From: Megalonaias nervosa
Taxonomy: Eukaryota > Mollusca > Bivalvia > Unionida > Unionidae
DNA length: 64,000 bases
Assembly: GCA_016617855.1 (NCBI GenBank)
Contig: JAECUM010001699.1
Span: forward strand, 62,001-126,000
Direction: 5' to 3'
Shown here: piece by piece, positions 24,340-35,667 of the stretch
Position numbering within the stretch: the stretch's first letter is position 1
How the letters are laid out: each line of letters opens with the position of its first letter
Notes under the pieces: model-generated
Database searches by the model: none
Told to the model about the DNA's origin: nothing
Seen by the model: the letters and a program-made list of their open reading frames with translations, nothing else
Made by a program: the position numbers and the translations under genes

Positions 24340-24900
24340 ATGTTAGTTATCCAAGCATACATGTATTTTAGTCACTGACACAAATCTTTGATTTTTCCAT
24401 ACATAGCTAAACCCGGCATCATCTAATATAGCTGTTACTTCAAGTATCCATTTATTGTCATAGGAATTATCATAGAAATATTTGTAGAGAAGATAATACA
24501 TACAAGAGATTTTTTCTTTATATTGACTAGCTAATCTTGCCCAATAACTTATCTTGCAATTTTTGATGTTAACAATTAGGGGAACCAACCAAGTTCACCA
24601 TATACCATAGACAGAGGGGTAAATTTTTTAATATTCAGTATAATTCGAAGGGAAGAAAGAGGAACCTTTTTTAACGATATCAGATCTTACAAATCCCCAA
24701 ATTTCACAATCATTTGTTAAAATCAGTACAATTGTCTGATTGAACAGTTTTGGCTGACAATTGATAGTCAAATCTAAATTGTGTATATGCTTTTCAAGTA
24801 CATGTAACTGGATACCTTTATTAACTATGGATACTTGATTTTTCAGGCCATTGGAGAACTTTCCATTCTTGTGAAAGATATGGCCAAAGTAATTATATTT
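24340..24900 (-). mobile_element. LINE C-terminal remnant
   Basis: A minus-strand frame of 81 codons reads VPLIVNIKNCKISYWARL, then a WI...IL core and SYVWKNQ. This pattern (SYWARL ... W ... YVWKNQ) is found downstream of the reverse transcriptase in several LINE polyproteins. Upstream frames to about 24900 read WGFVRSDI and similar broken pieces. It is a short dead fragment. Confidence 0.55.
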
Positions 24901-25337
24901 ATGTAAAACATCAGCTTATAAAAGCTAAATAACATATTTACAAGAGTCATTTATGTTGGGAGGATACAGTACAACCTCTGCTTGCACCATATTTGGAATT
25001 ATGCAGTTGTCATTATCTGTACTGAGTTTATTTCTTTGAAACATTCAAAACATCCTTGCAATGTGATACTTTGAACAGGTCTTTTCTTGCTGACGTTATA
25101 TATCATGTACAGGTATCTCTTTGGATCTTTTGATTGTAAAGTATGTATTTTCCTTTTTTGCATAATTGTTTATAATGAGAGTAATACATAGGTGTCAACT
25201 AGTACGGTTTCTTACCCATAATTTGTACGGTTATTTCCATTTTGGTCAGTGTATGGCCATACAACTATTTTGTATGGTTTTTTCATAAATAACACTTTTT
25301 TTAAAATTATTTTTTTAAATTTTTTTTTTCGTTTTGT

Positions 25338-25347
25338 ATGAATCCTG
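25338..25347. repeat. Target-site duplication of RTE copy, left
   Basis: ATGAATCCTG, repeated at 26903-26912. Joining the flanks restores ATGAATCCTGGACTCC. Confidence 0.7.
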
Positions 25348-26902
25348 ACAACCACCCTATCCTACGCGATGAAGTAGAAGCAGCAGTGAGATCGTTGAAA
25401 AAGAGGAAGTCGGCAGGAGTGGACAACATCCCAGCAAAACTGGTCCAAGCAGGGAGAGAAGCAATGATTAGCGCCCTCACAAATATATGCAACAAGATCT
25501 GGCTAACAGGAGAATGGCCATCGCCATGGACACAATCACTGATCATCACCCTCCCCAAGAAAGGCAATTTACAACAGTGTCAAAACCACCGTACAATCAG
25601 TCTTATAAGCCATCCAAGCAAAGTCATGTTGAGGATACTGCTAAACAGACTAAAGCCACAGGCTGAAAAGATCATTGCCGAGGAGCAGGCAGGTTTCAGA
25701 GCAGGGCACAGCACAACAGAGCAGATCTTCAACCTCAGGATATTGTGTGAGAAGTATCTCCAACACCAGCAAGATCTGTACCACGTCTTTGTGGATTTCA
25801 AGAAGGCATTTGACAGGGTATGGCATGCAGCCTTGTGGGCGACCATGAGACTGTACAACATCAATGCCAACCTCATCACAGTAATAGAGCACCTGTATGA
25901 CAAGGCCACCAGTGCAGTATACTTCAACGGCAGCGTAGGGGACTGGTTCAGAATGACAGTCAGAGTCAGACAAGGCTGTCTGCTCTCTCCCACACTGTTC
26001 AACATCTTTCTGGAGAGAATCATGGCTGACGCGCTTGAAAAGCATGAAGGGACAGTCAGCATCGGAGGCAGAACAGTCACCAACTTACATTTTGCCAACG
26101 ACATTGATGGACTAGCAGGAAATGAACAAGAAATAGCTAGCTTAGTAGAGAGCCTCGACAAAACCTCCGCAGCCTATGGCATGGAAATCAGTGCAGAGAA
26201 GACCAAACTGATGACCAACAACACCAAGGGCATCAGTACTGACATCAGGGTCCAAGGTACGAAGCTAGAAACAGTCCACAGCTTCAAGTATTTGGGGGGA
26301 ATTGTAACAAATGAAGGATCAAAGCCTGAAGTACTCTCCAGGATTGCACAGACAACAGCAGCGCTGACAAAACTGAAGCCCATCTGGAACAACAAGAACA
26401 TCGCACACAGTTCAAAGGTCAGACTGATGCACTCACTGGTGATCTCCATATTTCTCTACGCCTGTGAATCATGGACCATAACAGCTGACTTAGAGAAAAG
26501 GATACAAGCCACAGAGATGAGATGCTTCCGAAAGATCCTCGGTGTCTCATACATAGACCGTGTCACCAATGAGGAAATACAGCAAAGGATCAGACAAGCC
26601 ATTGGGCCTCATGAAGACCTCCTGAGCACAGTGAAAAAACGTAAACTGCAGTGGTATGGGCATGTCTCACGATCATCAGGACTTGCCAAGACAATCCTGC
26701 AAGGCACTGTACAAGGAAGAAGAAAGAGAGGCAGACAGAGAAAGAGGTGGGAAGACAACATTCGAGAGTGGACAGGCTTGACATTGAGCAACTCAATGAG
26801 AAAAACGGAAAATCGAGAGGAATGGAGGAAGCTGATTGTTTGGTCTTGTGTGGTGCCCCAACGGTCTACCAGACTACGGGACTGATGATGATGATGATGA
26901 TG
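25348..26902 (+). mobile_element. 5'-truncated RTE-type LINE with an open RT frame (catalytic FAND)
   Basis: The frame 25338-26885 is open for 515 codons, but its first ATG lies in the target-site duplication, so retrotransposon sequence starts near DNHPILR. Reverse transcriptase blocks run in order: KSAGVDNIPAKL, LISHPSKVMLRILLNRLKP, EEQAGFRAGHSTTEQIF, VFVDFKKAFDRVWH, VRQGCLLSPTLFNIFLE, then LHFANDIDGLAG where the family has FADD, AEKTKLM and FKYLGGIV. The C-terminal part has LYACESWT and RCFRKILG. The tail is a (TGA)n run (26881-26905), typical of RTE-clade elements. The endonuclease is absent. The codon AAC at the catalytic position would abolish polymerase activity, so this is a dead copy even though the frame is open. 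Confidence 0.9.
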
Positions 26903-26912
26903 ATGAATCCTG
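26903..26912. repeat. Target-site duplication of RTE copy, right
   Basis: Second ATGAATCCTG, overlapping the end of the TGA tail. Because the first three bases could belong to the tail, the certain part is 8 bp. Confidence 0.7.
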
Positions 26913-27800
26913 GACTCCAGACATAATTTTTTTTAGAACGAGAATTCAACGAGATCAGGGTGGCCTGAAACAACCAATCAAACCATACTCAAAACCGCGC
27001 TTTTCCTTTGTCTGATAATGAAACTAGTTGAATTTCATGATTCAACTCCTGTATGTGAAGATCTTGTCGTTTATCGCTCTGAAATTTGACGCTCATTCGG
27101 ATTTCTAATATTGACCAACTACCTGTGAAGTAAGTATGTTTTCTTATTTTATACATTATTATTTTATTATTTATACTTATTACTATCAAATGCATACAGT
27201 TGACATCAATTTTCATACTTTACATAGTGTGGCAGTCATGGTGGTGTAACCGTAATTAGTCTGACTTTTCTGTGTGGAGATAAAGTCGATTTATAAAAAT
27301 TTTAACAATATACTGATTAAAAATAAATAGTCTGCTGAATTTAGCACCGTGATTTTATCATGCTGTCATATTTTTGAAGTAAGTTTATGTAATGCAAACA
27401 AGAAGATGCATTGCCAGCATGACGGAAGTAGTACAGATACTGAGTGACGTCATTCTCGTGGCTCGAAAATATGTAACACTGCCATTTTATATCCAGTTTT
27501 GACCAAAATCGGCACACCATATAGCAAATTCATAACTTTTCAAACACCAGATATGCAATTAATAGAAACGATCAACATCTTACGAGGTACAAACTTCTGG
27601 ACTGCTACTTTGTCGATTTTTTTTTATTTTTAGATTTCAATTTTCGGATAGTTCCTGGTGTAATATCTTGGGTGTTTATGGGGAAAAAATATAAATTCAT
27701 AACACATTTGTAATCGGGAGATCTTCCTCTATCATATATCAAATCTAAATTTTTAAATTATTTTTTTTATTTCTTTCATCTAGTTGAAATATTCCATCCA
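26913..27800. other. Interior of the hAT-like remnant
   Basis: AT-rich, with no open frame of note. It separates the RTE insertion from the BED-finger fragment. Confidence 0.45.
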
Positions 27801-27804
27801 TCAA

Positions 27805-28026
27805 ATGGCTGAGCCTAACTAGAAGAAACGCAAGCTTGAAGACACTGACCGAAGTTGTGGCAAGTTTCAGGCTGATTGGATTAAAGTCTTCCCTGGCATT
27901 GTAGATGTATCCAAGTTAGGATCTTCCCATGCTTTTTGTAAAATATGCAGTAAAGACATTAAAGTGGTGGTGTCAGGCATATATGATCTGGAGGAACACT
28001 GCAGACTGAGAGATCTTTTTCGATGA
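27805..28026 (+). pseudogene. BED-type zinc-finger fragment of a transposase-like gene
   Basis: An ATG at 27805 starts a frame with one stop (27820). It then reads through KKRKLEDTD, a tryptophan in ADWIKVFPGI, SKLGSSHAFCKICSK and GIYDLEEHC to a stop near 28024. A W...FPGI lead, a C-x2-C pair and a later histidine fit the BED finger found at the N-terminus of many hAT/ZBED transposases. The second histidine of the usual pair is not visible (HCRLR). Downstream to 28200 only short broken frames remain. Confidence 0.55.
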
Positions 28027-28398
28027 TGAAGAAAATACATACAGAATGTAGGAAGTCTCTGAATTCAGACACAGTAGCATCGTTTTTACAATGTAAAATA
28101 AACAAGGACACCTACTGCAGAGACTTTAATACCCCAGAATACATTTTGAAAAGTGTGAAAGGTGCATTTGTTGCATATAATACAACACACAAGTAAAAAG
28201 AATGAAATAAAGCTTCAGAAATGTAAATAATTATGTAAATATGTGTACAAATACTTTGTGTATAGCATTTGTTGTCTGAAAACCTTTGATCTTATATAAT
28301 GTATGAATACATTTTTTCATGTAAGGTTTTTTTGGTCTTTGTAAGGTTTTTATTGGTCTGGCGTACAGGTTTTCATCTCAAGAGGTTGACATGTATGG

Positions 28399-28667
28399 TA
28401 ATGATTTGCAGGAGTTTTCTTGCACTATCTACTTGCCATTAGCATATTAGCATTACTCTCTGCAGTTTTTCTAATTGTGGGAACTTTCATATAAGAGTAC
28501 TGTAATATTTATAAGAATAAATAAATTCAGAAAATTCAGGTAATAAGCTTTTGTCTTAAAACCACACATTTACAAAAGCAACCATCAAAGAGTTTGGTTG
28601 TAATTATATTGTACATGTTCATGTTCTGGACATTTACTCCCTTGACACTGTTAAGCATTTACTTGGT
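28399..28667. other. No feature recognised
   Basis: Short unique AT-rich spacer before the first minisatellite. Confidence 0.5.
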
Positions 28668-29066
28668 CAAATTCAGTCAGTATTAGCTAATACACTATAG
28701 GGACTGTCAAATTCAGTCAGTATTAGCTAATACACTATAGGGACTGTCAGATTCAGTCAGTATTAGCTAATACACTATAGCGACTGTCAAATTCAGCCAG
28801 TATTAGCTAATACACTATAGCAACTCAAATTCAGTCAGTATTAGCTAATACACTATAGCGACTGTCAAATTCAGTCAGTATTAGCTAATACGGTATAGCA
28901 ACTGTCAAATTCAGCCAGTATTAGCTAATACACTATAGTGACTGTTAAATTCAGTCAGTATTAGCTAATACACTATAGTGATTGTCAAATTCAGTCAGTA
29001 TTAGCTAATACACTATAGCGATTGTCAGATTCAGTCAGTATTAGCTAATACACTATAGCAACTGTT
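28668..29066. repeat. 40-bp minisatellite, about 10 units
   Basis: Ten copies contain the palindrome TATTAGCTAATA. The unit is AAATTCAGTCAG, then the palindrome, then CACTATAG and a variable GACTGTC. Most units are 40 bp and one has lost 2 bp. Differences between units are few, so the array is young or homogenised. Confidence 0.92.
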
Positions 29067-29076
29067 GTGTTCAGGT

Positions 29077-29588
29077 TCATGCTGACCTATTGTGGGCTAA
29101 CTGTACGGTCACTAAGCTTGTGCATGTTGATGATCCTAAGGGGGCCTCAAGTAGGATATTAGAGACTGGAGTAGAAACAGAGTACGTATTAACATCAGTT
29201 ATCAGCCAGGAAAGGTTTTGACATGGAAGAGCAGTGAGTGCATTCACATATGCGGTTGCTTGCTGTTCGTTCATTTGTTTGCCACAAATGTAAAGCCTGT
29301 TGCAAGAAGTTTAACTTACAAATTTCAATCTTTCTTTGCTTTCCTGAAAGCTAGCAAAATCAGTTTTCCTTGTTCTGCAACATCTCTTGGAAACTGTTCC
29401 TTTATGCCATTTAGTTTCCCTTTGAGATATGCTGCTTGTCTGACAGTTCCACAATCCTTTTTAGCTAGAGAATTTAACAACAATTGGTCAAATCTTGAGG
29501 CCCTTCCTTTGCTACATTTCTGCAATTGTTCCTCTTTCCAATGAATAGATCCTATGTATACATTCAAATTCAATATGTGTGGGGTCAT
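29077..29588 (-). other. Unrecognised coding-like fragment
   Basis: A minus-strand frame of 87 codons (29588-29325) is lysine/arginine-rich and reads like a helical protein segment (KGRASRFDQLLLNSLAKKD). A second frame of 65 codons follows (29274-29077). They are separated by stops. No family is recognised and no splice sites convince me. It may be the remnant of a mobile-element gene. Confidence 0.25.
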
Positions 29589-30385
29589 TCAGTTCATGGA
29601 TTAGGTCTGTCATGTCATTTAATTATTAGATATCTCATTCATTCAGTTCAGATATTAGGTATCTCATGTCATTTACTTCAGATATTAGGTATCTCATGTC
29701 ATTCAGTTCAGGTATTAGGCATCTCATGTCATTCAGTTCAGATATTAGGCATCTTGTGTCATTCAGTTCAGCTATTAGGAATCTCATTCAGCTTAAATAT
29801 TAGATATCCCATGTTTATTTCAGATATTAAGTATGTTGTGTCTTTCAGTTCAGAGATTAGGTATCTTGTGTCATTCAGTTATTAGACATCTCATGTTATT
29901 CAGTTCAGATATTAGATATCTCATGTCATTCAGTTCTGATATTTGGTATCTCATGTCATTCAGTACAGATATTTGGTATCTCATATCATTCAGTTCAGTT
30001 ATTAGGTATCTCGGGTCTTTCAGTTCAGGTTATTAGGTGTCTCATTCAGTTTAGATATTAGATATCTTTTGTCATGCAGTTCAGATATTAGGTATCTCAT
30101 TCAGTTCAGATATTAGATATCTCATTCAGTTTAGATATTAGATATGTCATTCAGTTCAGATATTAGGTATCATATGTGATTCAGTATAGATATTTTGTAT
30201 CTCAAGTCATTCAGTTCAGATATTAGATATATCATTCAGCACAGATATTATGTATCTCATGTGATTCAGTACCAATATTTGGTATCATGTCATTCAGTTT
30301 GGATACTTGTATCTCATGTCACTTAGTAGAGATATTTGGTATCTCATGTCATTCATTTCAGATATTAGGTATCTCATGTTGCTCG
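29588..30385. repeat. 30-bp degenerate minisatellite, about 25 units
   Basis: The consensus is ATTCAGTTCAGATATTAGGT then ATCTCATGTC. Units vary and several have lost the CATGTC end. Related units at 23757-23835 show the family is dispersed. Confidence 0.9.
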
Positions 30386-30773
30386 GTTTACATTAAGTAT
30401 AAACAACAAGTGTGAGTGAGAAAACATTTAGCGTAGGAAAATTATTTTTCTGCAAAAAATCATTCTCAAGGAGACTGTAAGATAGACAAATATTCGGTGA
30501 GACTTTTCCTTTCCCTGAGATATGACAGGTACAAGTCTTCAAGATAAGGATTTATACTGATATGATGATATGCAGTTGATAAAATTGTTTATCCTATTTT
30601 TATGTGCTGAGACCAAAGACCAAGATATTTATTACTATTTTTATATGCTGACCTTATGTAGTCACAATGCCATTGTTTGATTAGTTATGTGATTGATTGA
30701 TTAGTTCTGTGATTGACTGATTAATGTGATTGATTAGTTATGTGATTGACTGATTGTAAACATATTATTTCAG

Positions 30774-30812
30774 CGCGGAATGTTGCACCTTCTATACCTG
30801 AAAACTCAACAG
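30774..30812 (+). CDS. Putative 39-nt microexon of unrecognised protein
   Basis: TTATTTCAG precedes 30774 and GTAAGC follows 30812, both strong splice consensus. Of three frames, one meets a stop and another has the wrong phase for exon 34156-34286. The third reads RNVAPSIPENST with two leading bases and one trailing base, matching the phases of both 20355-20538 and 34156-34286. It sits between the 30-bp and 45-bp minisatellites. The short length makes this call uncertain. Confidence 0.5.
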
Positions 30813-30870
30813 GTAAGCATTATTTTCATTGAGAACATTTAGATTTATGAAATGTAAACTAATGATATAT

Positions 30871-31840
30871 GACAATTATGCAGGATATTTACCATATTAT
30901 TGGTAACCTAAAAGGCAATTATGTACAAGATATTTTGTAACATAAAAGGCAACTATATACAAGATACGTACCATATTATTGGTAACATAAAAGACAACTA
31001 TGCACAAGATTATTTGTAACATAAAAGACAACTGTGCATGATATGTCTCATATTATTGGTAATATAAAAGACAACTATGCACAAGATATGTACCACATTA
31101 TTGGTAACATAAAAGACAACTATGCACAAGATATGTACCATATTATTGGTAACATAAAAGACAACTGTGCATGATATGACTCATATTATTGGTAACATAA
31201 AAGACAACTATGCACAAGATACGTCTCATATTATTGGTAACATAAAAGACAACTATGCACAAGATATGTGCCATATTATTGGTAACATAAAAGACAACTA
31301 TGCACAAGATATGTACCACATTATTGGTAATATAAAAGACAACTATGCACAAGATATGTACCACATTATTGGTAATATAAAAGACAACTATGCACAAGAT
31401 ATGTACCACATTATTGGTAACATAAAAGACAACTATGCACAAGATATGTACCATATTATTGGTAACATAAAAGACAACTGTGCATGATATGACTCATATT
31501 ATTGGTAACATAAAAGACAACTATGCACAAGATACGTCTCATATTATTGGTAACATAAAAGACAACTATGCACAAGATATGTGCCATATTATTGGTAACA
31601 TAAAAGACAACTATGCACAAGATATGTACCACATTATTGGTAATATAAAAGACAACTATGCACAAGATATGTACCACATTATTGGTAACATAAAAGACAA
31701 CTATGCACAAGATATGTGCCATATTATTGGTAACATAAAAATACAACTATGCACAAGATATGTACCATGTTATTGGTAACATAAAATACAACTATGCAGG
31801 ATATGTACCACATTATTGGTTACATAAAAGGCAACCATAT
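30871..31840. repeat. 45-bp minisatellite with a 313-bp higher-order unit
   Basis: The unit contains GGTAACATAAAAGACAACTA, then TGCACAAGATATGTACC and ATATTATT, about 20 copies. The 45-bp period is a multiple of three and the units lack stops, so both strands show long ORFs of a 15-residue repeat; these are not genes. A block starting near 31170 recurs about 313 bp later (near 31483), i.e. seven units including one of 43 bp, showing higher-order duplication. It lies in the presumed intron between 30812 and 34156. Confidence 0.93.
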
Positions 31841-32800
31841 TATGCTTAACATTTGTTGGTAATTGTTCATATCTTCTAATTTTTCCTACATATCATGCTA
31901 ATTATAAATGTTTTGTTATGATTTAATTTATCAGTGTTGTTTCATTAAACCTTTACAAGCTTCTGTGCTTAAGAATGAGTTGAAAATTATAAATGATAAT
32001 CTTTTACTAGAATTACTTGTACATTCTAAAAAGAAGTGTTACAAGTTACCGACATTATGGTGGTACTGGTATTCTTTTTTTTTTCATTCCAATAATTGTT
32101 GGTGATACTTCAAGTTCCCAGTATCATTACCTCCATTCTTAGCTAGGGTAATTTTGTTCCCTCTGCCTGTCCATCCATTTATCTGATACCACATTTTCTT
32201 CTAAACTGTTGGGTGGAAATTCATTAAACTTTGTGGTTACATGGAAATTCATTTAACTTTGTGGTTATGTTCCCCTTAGGGTAACTGGCTGCAAATGGGG
32301 TGGGATGGGGTCATTCTTGGCCAAAGGTGAGACATAACAAATTTAAATTACAATCAGACTTTGTTGATGAAGTTATTGCAGGAAGACGTATATTTGATGG
32401 CTTTTGTAATGGCTCTTGAGGGGAAAGGGGTGAATGGGAGTACAGTATGCAATTATAAAGTGGAGATTTGCGATAGGAAGTTATTGCAGTTGCTCTAGTT
32501 TCAGTGTGCATGTTCTTTTTTTTCTTTTTCCTAACAAGTGTATGCTTCTTCCTTTTCATGTATTTATGTATGTATGGTAAAATGTTAATTATCCAGATTA
32601 TTTGCCTGTATATGGACTACTGCTGTGTCTACCCCAAATAATTACTTAGAACATCATGTGTATGCATCTATAAATTCAGCTAATTTGATGATCACAGTAC
32701 CAACAGAGTTAACAGAACAAATAAATACCCACAATTGAATATCATTGAATACAATTAAAGTTATAATGGTTTTATGAATAACTAAAATATCCTTATAATT
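31841..32800. other. Intron sequence, no feature recognised
   Basis: Unique AT-rich DNA. It includes a small imperfect duplication, GTGGTTACATGGAAATTCATT, near 32232 (two copies of the AAATTCATT ... TTTGTGGTTA phrase). Confidence 0.45.
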
Positions 32801-32815
32801 TGGAGAGAGGGAGAG

Positions 32816-33133
32816 TGTATGTGATTTGGATTTTTAACATAGCTTTAACAATTTTTCAGTCATATTGCTATGATGTCTGCAGTGTGGCAGTTTATAGTGA
32901 TGTTTAGCACTGGGGCATCATGCCGCAGACATGTAACATGATGTCCCACCCAGTCTCATTATCCTGACACCAGGCCAACCAGTCCTAACACTAACCACTT
33001 AATGCTGAGTGCCAAGTGAGGCAGCTGTTAGTACCATTTTTGTATGTCTTTAATATGACTCAGCCGGGGATCGAACCCACGACCTCCCACATCCGAGGTG
33101 AACACTCTAACCACTAGACCACCGGAGCAGTTA
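32816..33133 (-). mobile_element. SINE-A copy 2, with 15-bp TSD
   Basis: Same family as 9442-9784: a tRNA-like head at the right end (minus-strand A-box region GGTCTAGTGGTTAG and a B-box GGTTCGATCCC with one change) and the conserved body with CACTGGGGCATCATGCCG. TGGAGAGAGGGAGAG at 32801-32815 is repeated at 33134-33148. Confidence 0.88.
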
Positions 33134-33584
33134 TGGAGAGAGGGAGAGAATAAGATGCTAAGATAGAAAGTTTATTGTTACAACCAGTTATTGCAAAGGG
33201 ATAATATAGTTGTGAGACACAAATCCCAAGCCAATTAAGCATGATTAAAGACCTACAGCAGTAGGATCCAAGGCATTTTTGGGTCCAAGCATATGCAGTT
33301 GACTGTCAAACTGTGATCATTGGTGATGGAACAGGTGATAGAAGTTAATCACCTACTGGCAGAGGTGTTAATAAAATCTTGTCATTTGAGTTTATCTTCA
33401 TCAAAACCCTCACCTCTGTTCACAAGACCTGCTCATAAACATTTCATATGTCTAAAGAGCATTAATATTTCCATAATTACTGATACAATATACATATATA
33501 ATGAAAGGTACTATTATTGGGCACATTCAATCCAGATACTCCCATTCAGTTCTCCTTTTTTCAAACAAAAATTTGATGACCCAG

Positions 33585-33601
33585 GTGTGTGTGTGTGTGT
33601 G

Positions 33602-33667
<66 letters not shown>
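33585..33667. repeat. (TG)n(TA)n microsatellite
   Basis: Compound dinucleotide run in the intron. The 119-codon ORF reaching into it is an artefact. Confidence 0.95.
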
Positions 33668-33672
<5 letters not shown>

Positions 33673-34155
33673 TAATTAATATAGTTATAATACTCTAATA
33701 TAATCTTCCAAGCTAGGGGAGGGGGTTAGAATGTGCAAATAAAGGCATGGAAATTCATAATGGTGAGCCATTGTAGTTGCTCTAGTTTCTGTATGCAACA
33801 GTTTTTTTTCTCTTTTCAAAAATGTGTTGTTCATTTTTAAAAATTTAATATAATGCAATTTAATCTTATCTAATGTTATAAGTCTTGGTCCTAAAGACAT
33901 GTTTGTTGATACCATTTTGTACTATGCAAACATTAGCATGACGAAGCAACATTTGTTTGGAAACAAGCTATTGTAATGAGGGTAGATCATGACAACAAAT
34001 GTTGGCATTATACTGGACAGAATATGGGAACAAATGTTTGCATTATAGTGAAGGCAGATTATATCTGTAACTGACACAAAAGACTTGTTAAGTTGAATGA
34101 AAACAAAGTTGAACATGATTATAACTCATCATCAGTCCATTCTTTTCCCTTTTAG

Positions 34156-34286
34156 TGTTGCAAAATTTCTATGTGAGAGCCAAGACAATGGAGCATTTTG
34201 AGGAATATTACCGTGTACAGAAATTTGCAGAAGCTAGGGATGAAGATAAACAAATGTTGATGAGGAGGAGGGAAGAAAGAAAACTG
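34156..34286 (+). CDS. Exon of unrecognised small charged protein
   Basis: The acceptor CCCTTTTAG precedes 34156 and the donor GTATGT follows 34286. The exon enters with one base from the previous exon and ends in phase 0. It encodes VLQNFYVRAKTMEHFEEYYR and a highly charged helix-like stretch, ARDEDKQMLMRRREERKL. This composition suggests a coiled-coil or extended helix rather than an enzyme. I do not recognise the family. Confidence 0.72.
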
Positions 34287-34942
34287 GTATGTATAGAACT
34301 GTCTTTAACTGGTATGCATTACCTGTGTTTAACAACAAATTTGCAGCATAGAGATTTCACAAATTACTTACCAGTAGTGTTCTTTTTTTATGTACTACAT
34401 TTCCTTGCATAATCTATTATAAGCGGTATATTTAGAAATTGTGTTAGATTTGCACACACAAAAATTAGTTTGTTTCAGTTTGTGATCTACGTGATAAGGA
34501 TTTAAAAGTACAATAACTGTGAGCAAAGTTTTGATGCCTTATTTTTAAGGCTGGCTTATTAGAGGCATAAATCTTCATAGAATGGTTCATTTTTGGGGCT
34601 GATCTTAAATTAAAAACTGCCAGGGTTTGTTTCAGATTTTAAAGAAATTTGGAAATTGTTCTTTTGTAAAGAATTTAGCCTGAATAAACCTTATCAATTG
34701 AAGTTTCTATTTTAATTTTGGAATGCTTTAATTTGATTAAATTTGAAAACTAATGAAATGACTGAACACCTTGGAGTTTAAGCTGCAAACTATCAGATTT
34801 TTTGGTACATCAAAATCTCCATATAAAAAGATATTAATAATTAAATATTATTAAAAGTTCTTTTTAGAATTTAAATTTGTTATAAAAGAGTGAAATATCA
34901 GTATATTTTAGTTTCCTTATTTACAATTAAACTCAATTTCAG

Positions 34943-35119
34943 AGGGAGAAAATCTCCAGAAACAAGGGTCTTAAGCAGCAACCAGCTGAAAGAGTTTTCT
35001 CCCCTGATGACTATGAAGCGGAAGCAGCAGACACTGATGACATGGATGCACTCAAACAGATAGACGACTTTGAAAAGAAAAATATAAGAGACAAAATGGA
35101 GGATTCTGATTCAGACTGA
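34943..35119 (+). CDS. Terminal coding exon of unrecognised small charged protein
   Basis: The acceptor CAATTTCAG precedes 34943. The frame continues in phase 0 from 34286 as REKISRNKGLKQQPAERV, then an acidic segment (DDYEAEAADTDDMDALKQ) and ends KMEDSDSD before TGA at 35117-35119. Basic-then-acidic tails are common in nuclear or RNA-associated proteins and may be casein-kinase targets, but that is inference. A good polyadenylation signal lies at 35668. Confidence 0.75.
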   Translation, partial: REKISRNKGLKQQPAERVFSPDDYEAEAADTDDMDALKQIDDFEKKNIRDKMEDSDSD

Positions 35120-35667
35120 CCTAGAAAAATGGGGCTTTGGTGGATATTCTTTGGGTTTATTGTTGTTCATTTTCTTTTATCCCAGGTTGATCTTTTTTTA
35201 TTGCATGTTCATGTATTGAAATGAATGTGTTGAAGATTAGAAACTTAATACTGTACTGCATTTACTAGAGCAGGTATGTCATGTTTTTAATAAGTGTTTT
35301 TATGAGGTTTCAAGAAGTAGAGCTGTTTGTATCATTTTTAAAATGGAAGCCAAATTTCCTGAAAAACAGAGAGTCCAGAGTCAAGGTCTCAAGAGCTCAC
35401 TACAAAGAACTCTCTGAACAATAAAACTATTTGCAAAAGAGAACTTAACACACTGGATTACTCTGTCTGAGTAATCAGGTATAATGCATGTAGTTAAGAA
35501 GGAAGAATACATGTGCACAAATCGAAGAATGAAAAAAAAAGAAGTTGCATTAGATCCATGCATGTAGAGTGACAATTGTTTCTTAACTTAAGGGAGAGTA
35601 TTTGTAGTCCATGTTATTATCTATTTATTCTGTTACTGCAGTACATCGGACAGAAGAATTTTGGGGA

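Larger units (their letters stand above)
25191..28398. mobile_element. hAT-like remnant with BED finger, carrying an RTE insertion
   Basis: The left edge reads AGGTGTCAACTAGTACGG. The right edge in reverse complement reads CATGTCAACCTCTTGAG and, further in, CCTGTACG, so the ends share TGTCAAC and GTACG. Inside is a BED-type zinc-finger fragment (27805-28026). Without the RTE insertion (25348-26902) the remnant is about 1.65 kb. No DDE transposase core or 8-bp duplication was seen, so the class rests on the BED finger and the approximate ends. Confidence 0.45.

Noticed and set aside
25580..26796. Minus-strand ORFs opposite the RTE frame
   Set aside because: Shadows of the 515-codon RT frame; they have no motifs of their own.
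31143..31779. Long repeat-protein ORFs on both strands
   Set aside because: They are produced by the 45-bp minisatellite, whose period is a multiple of three; no splice or start evidence supports translation.
28668..31840. CRISPR-like regular repeats
   Set aside because: Units are contiguous tandem repeats without unique spacers, in an intron-bearing animal genome with no cas genes.
33320..33679. 119-codon ORF
   Set aside because: Its last third is a TA microsatellite translation and the rest shows no domain or coding character.
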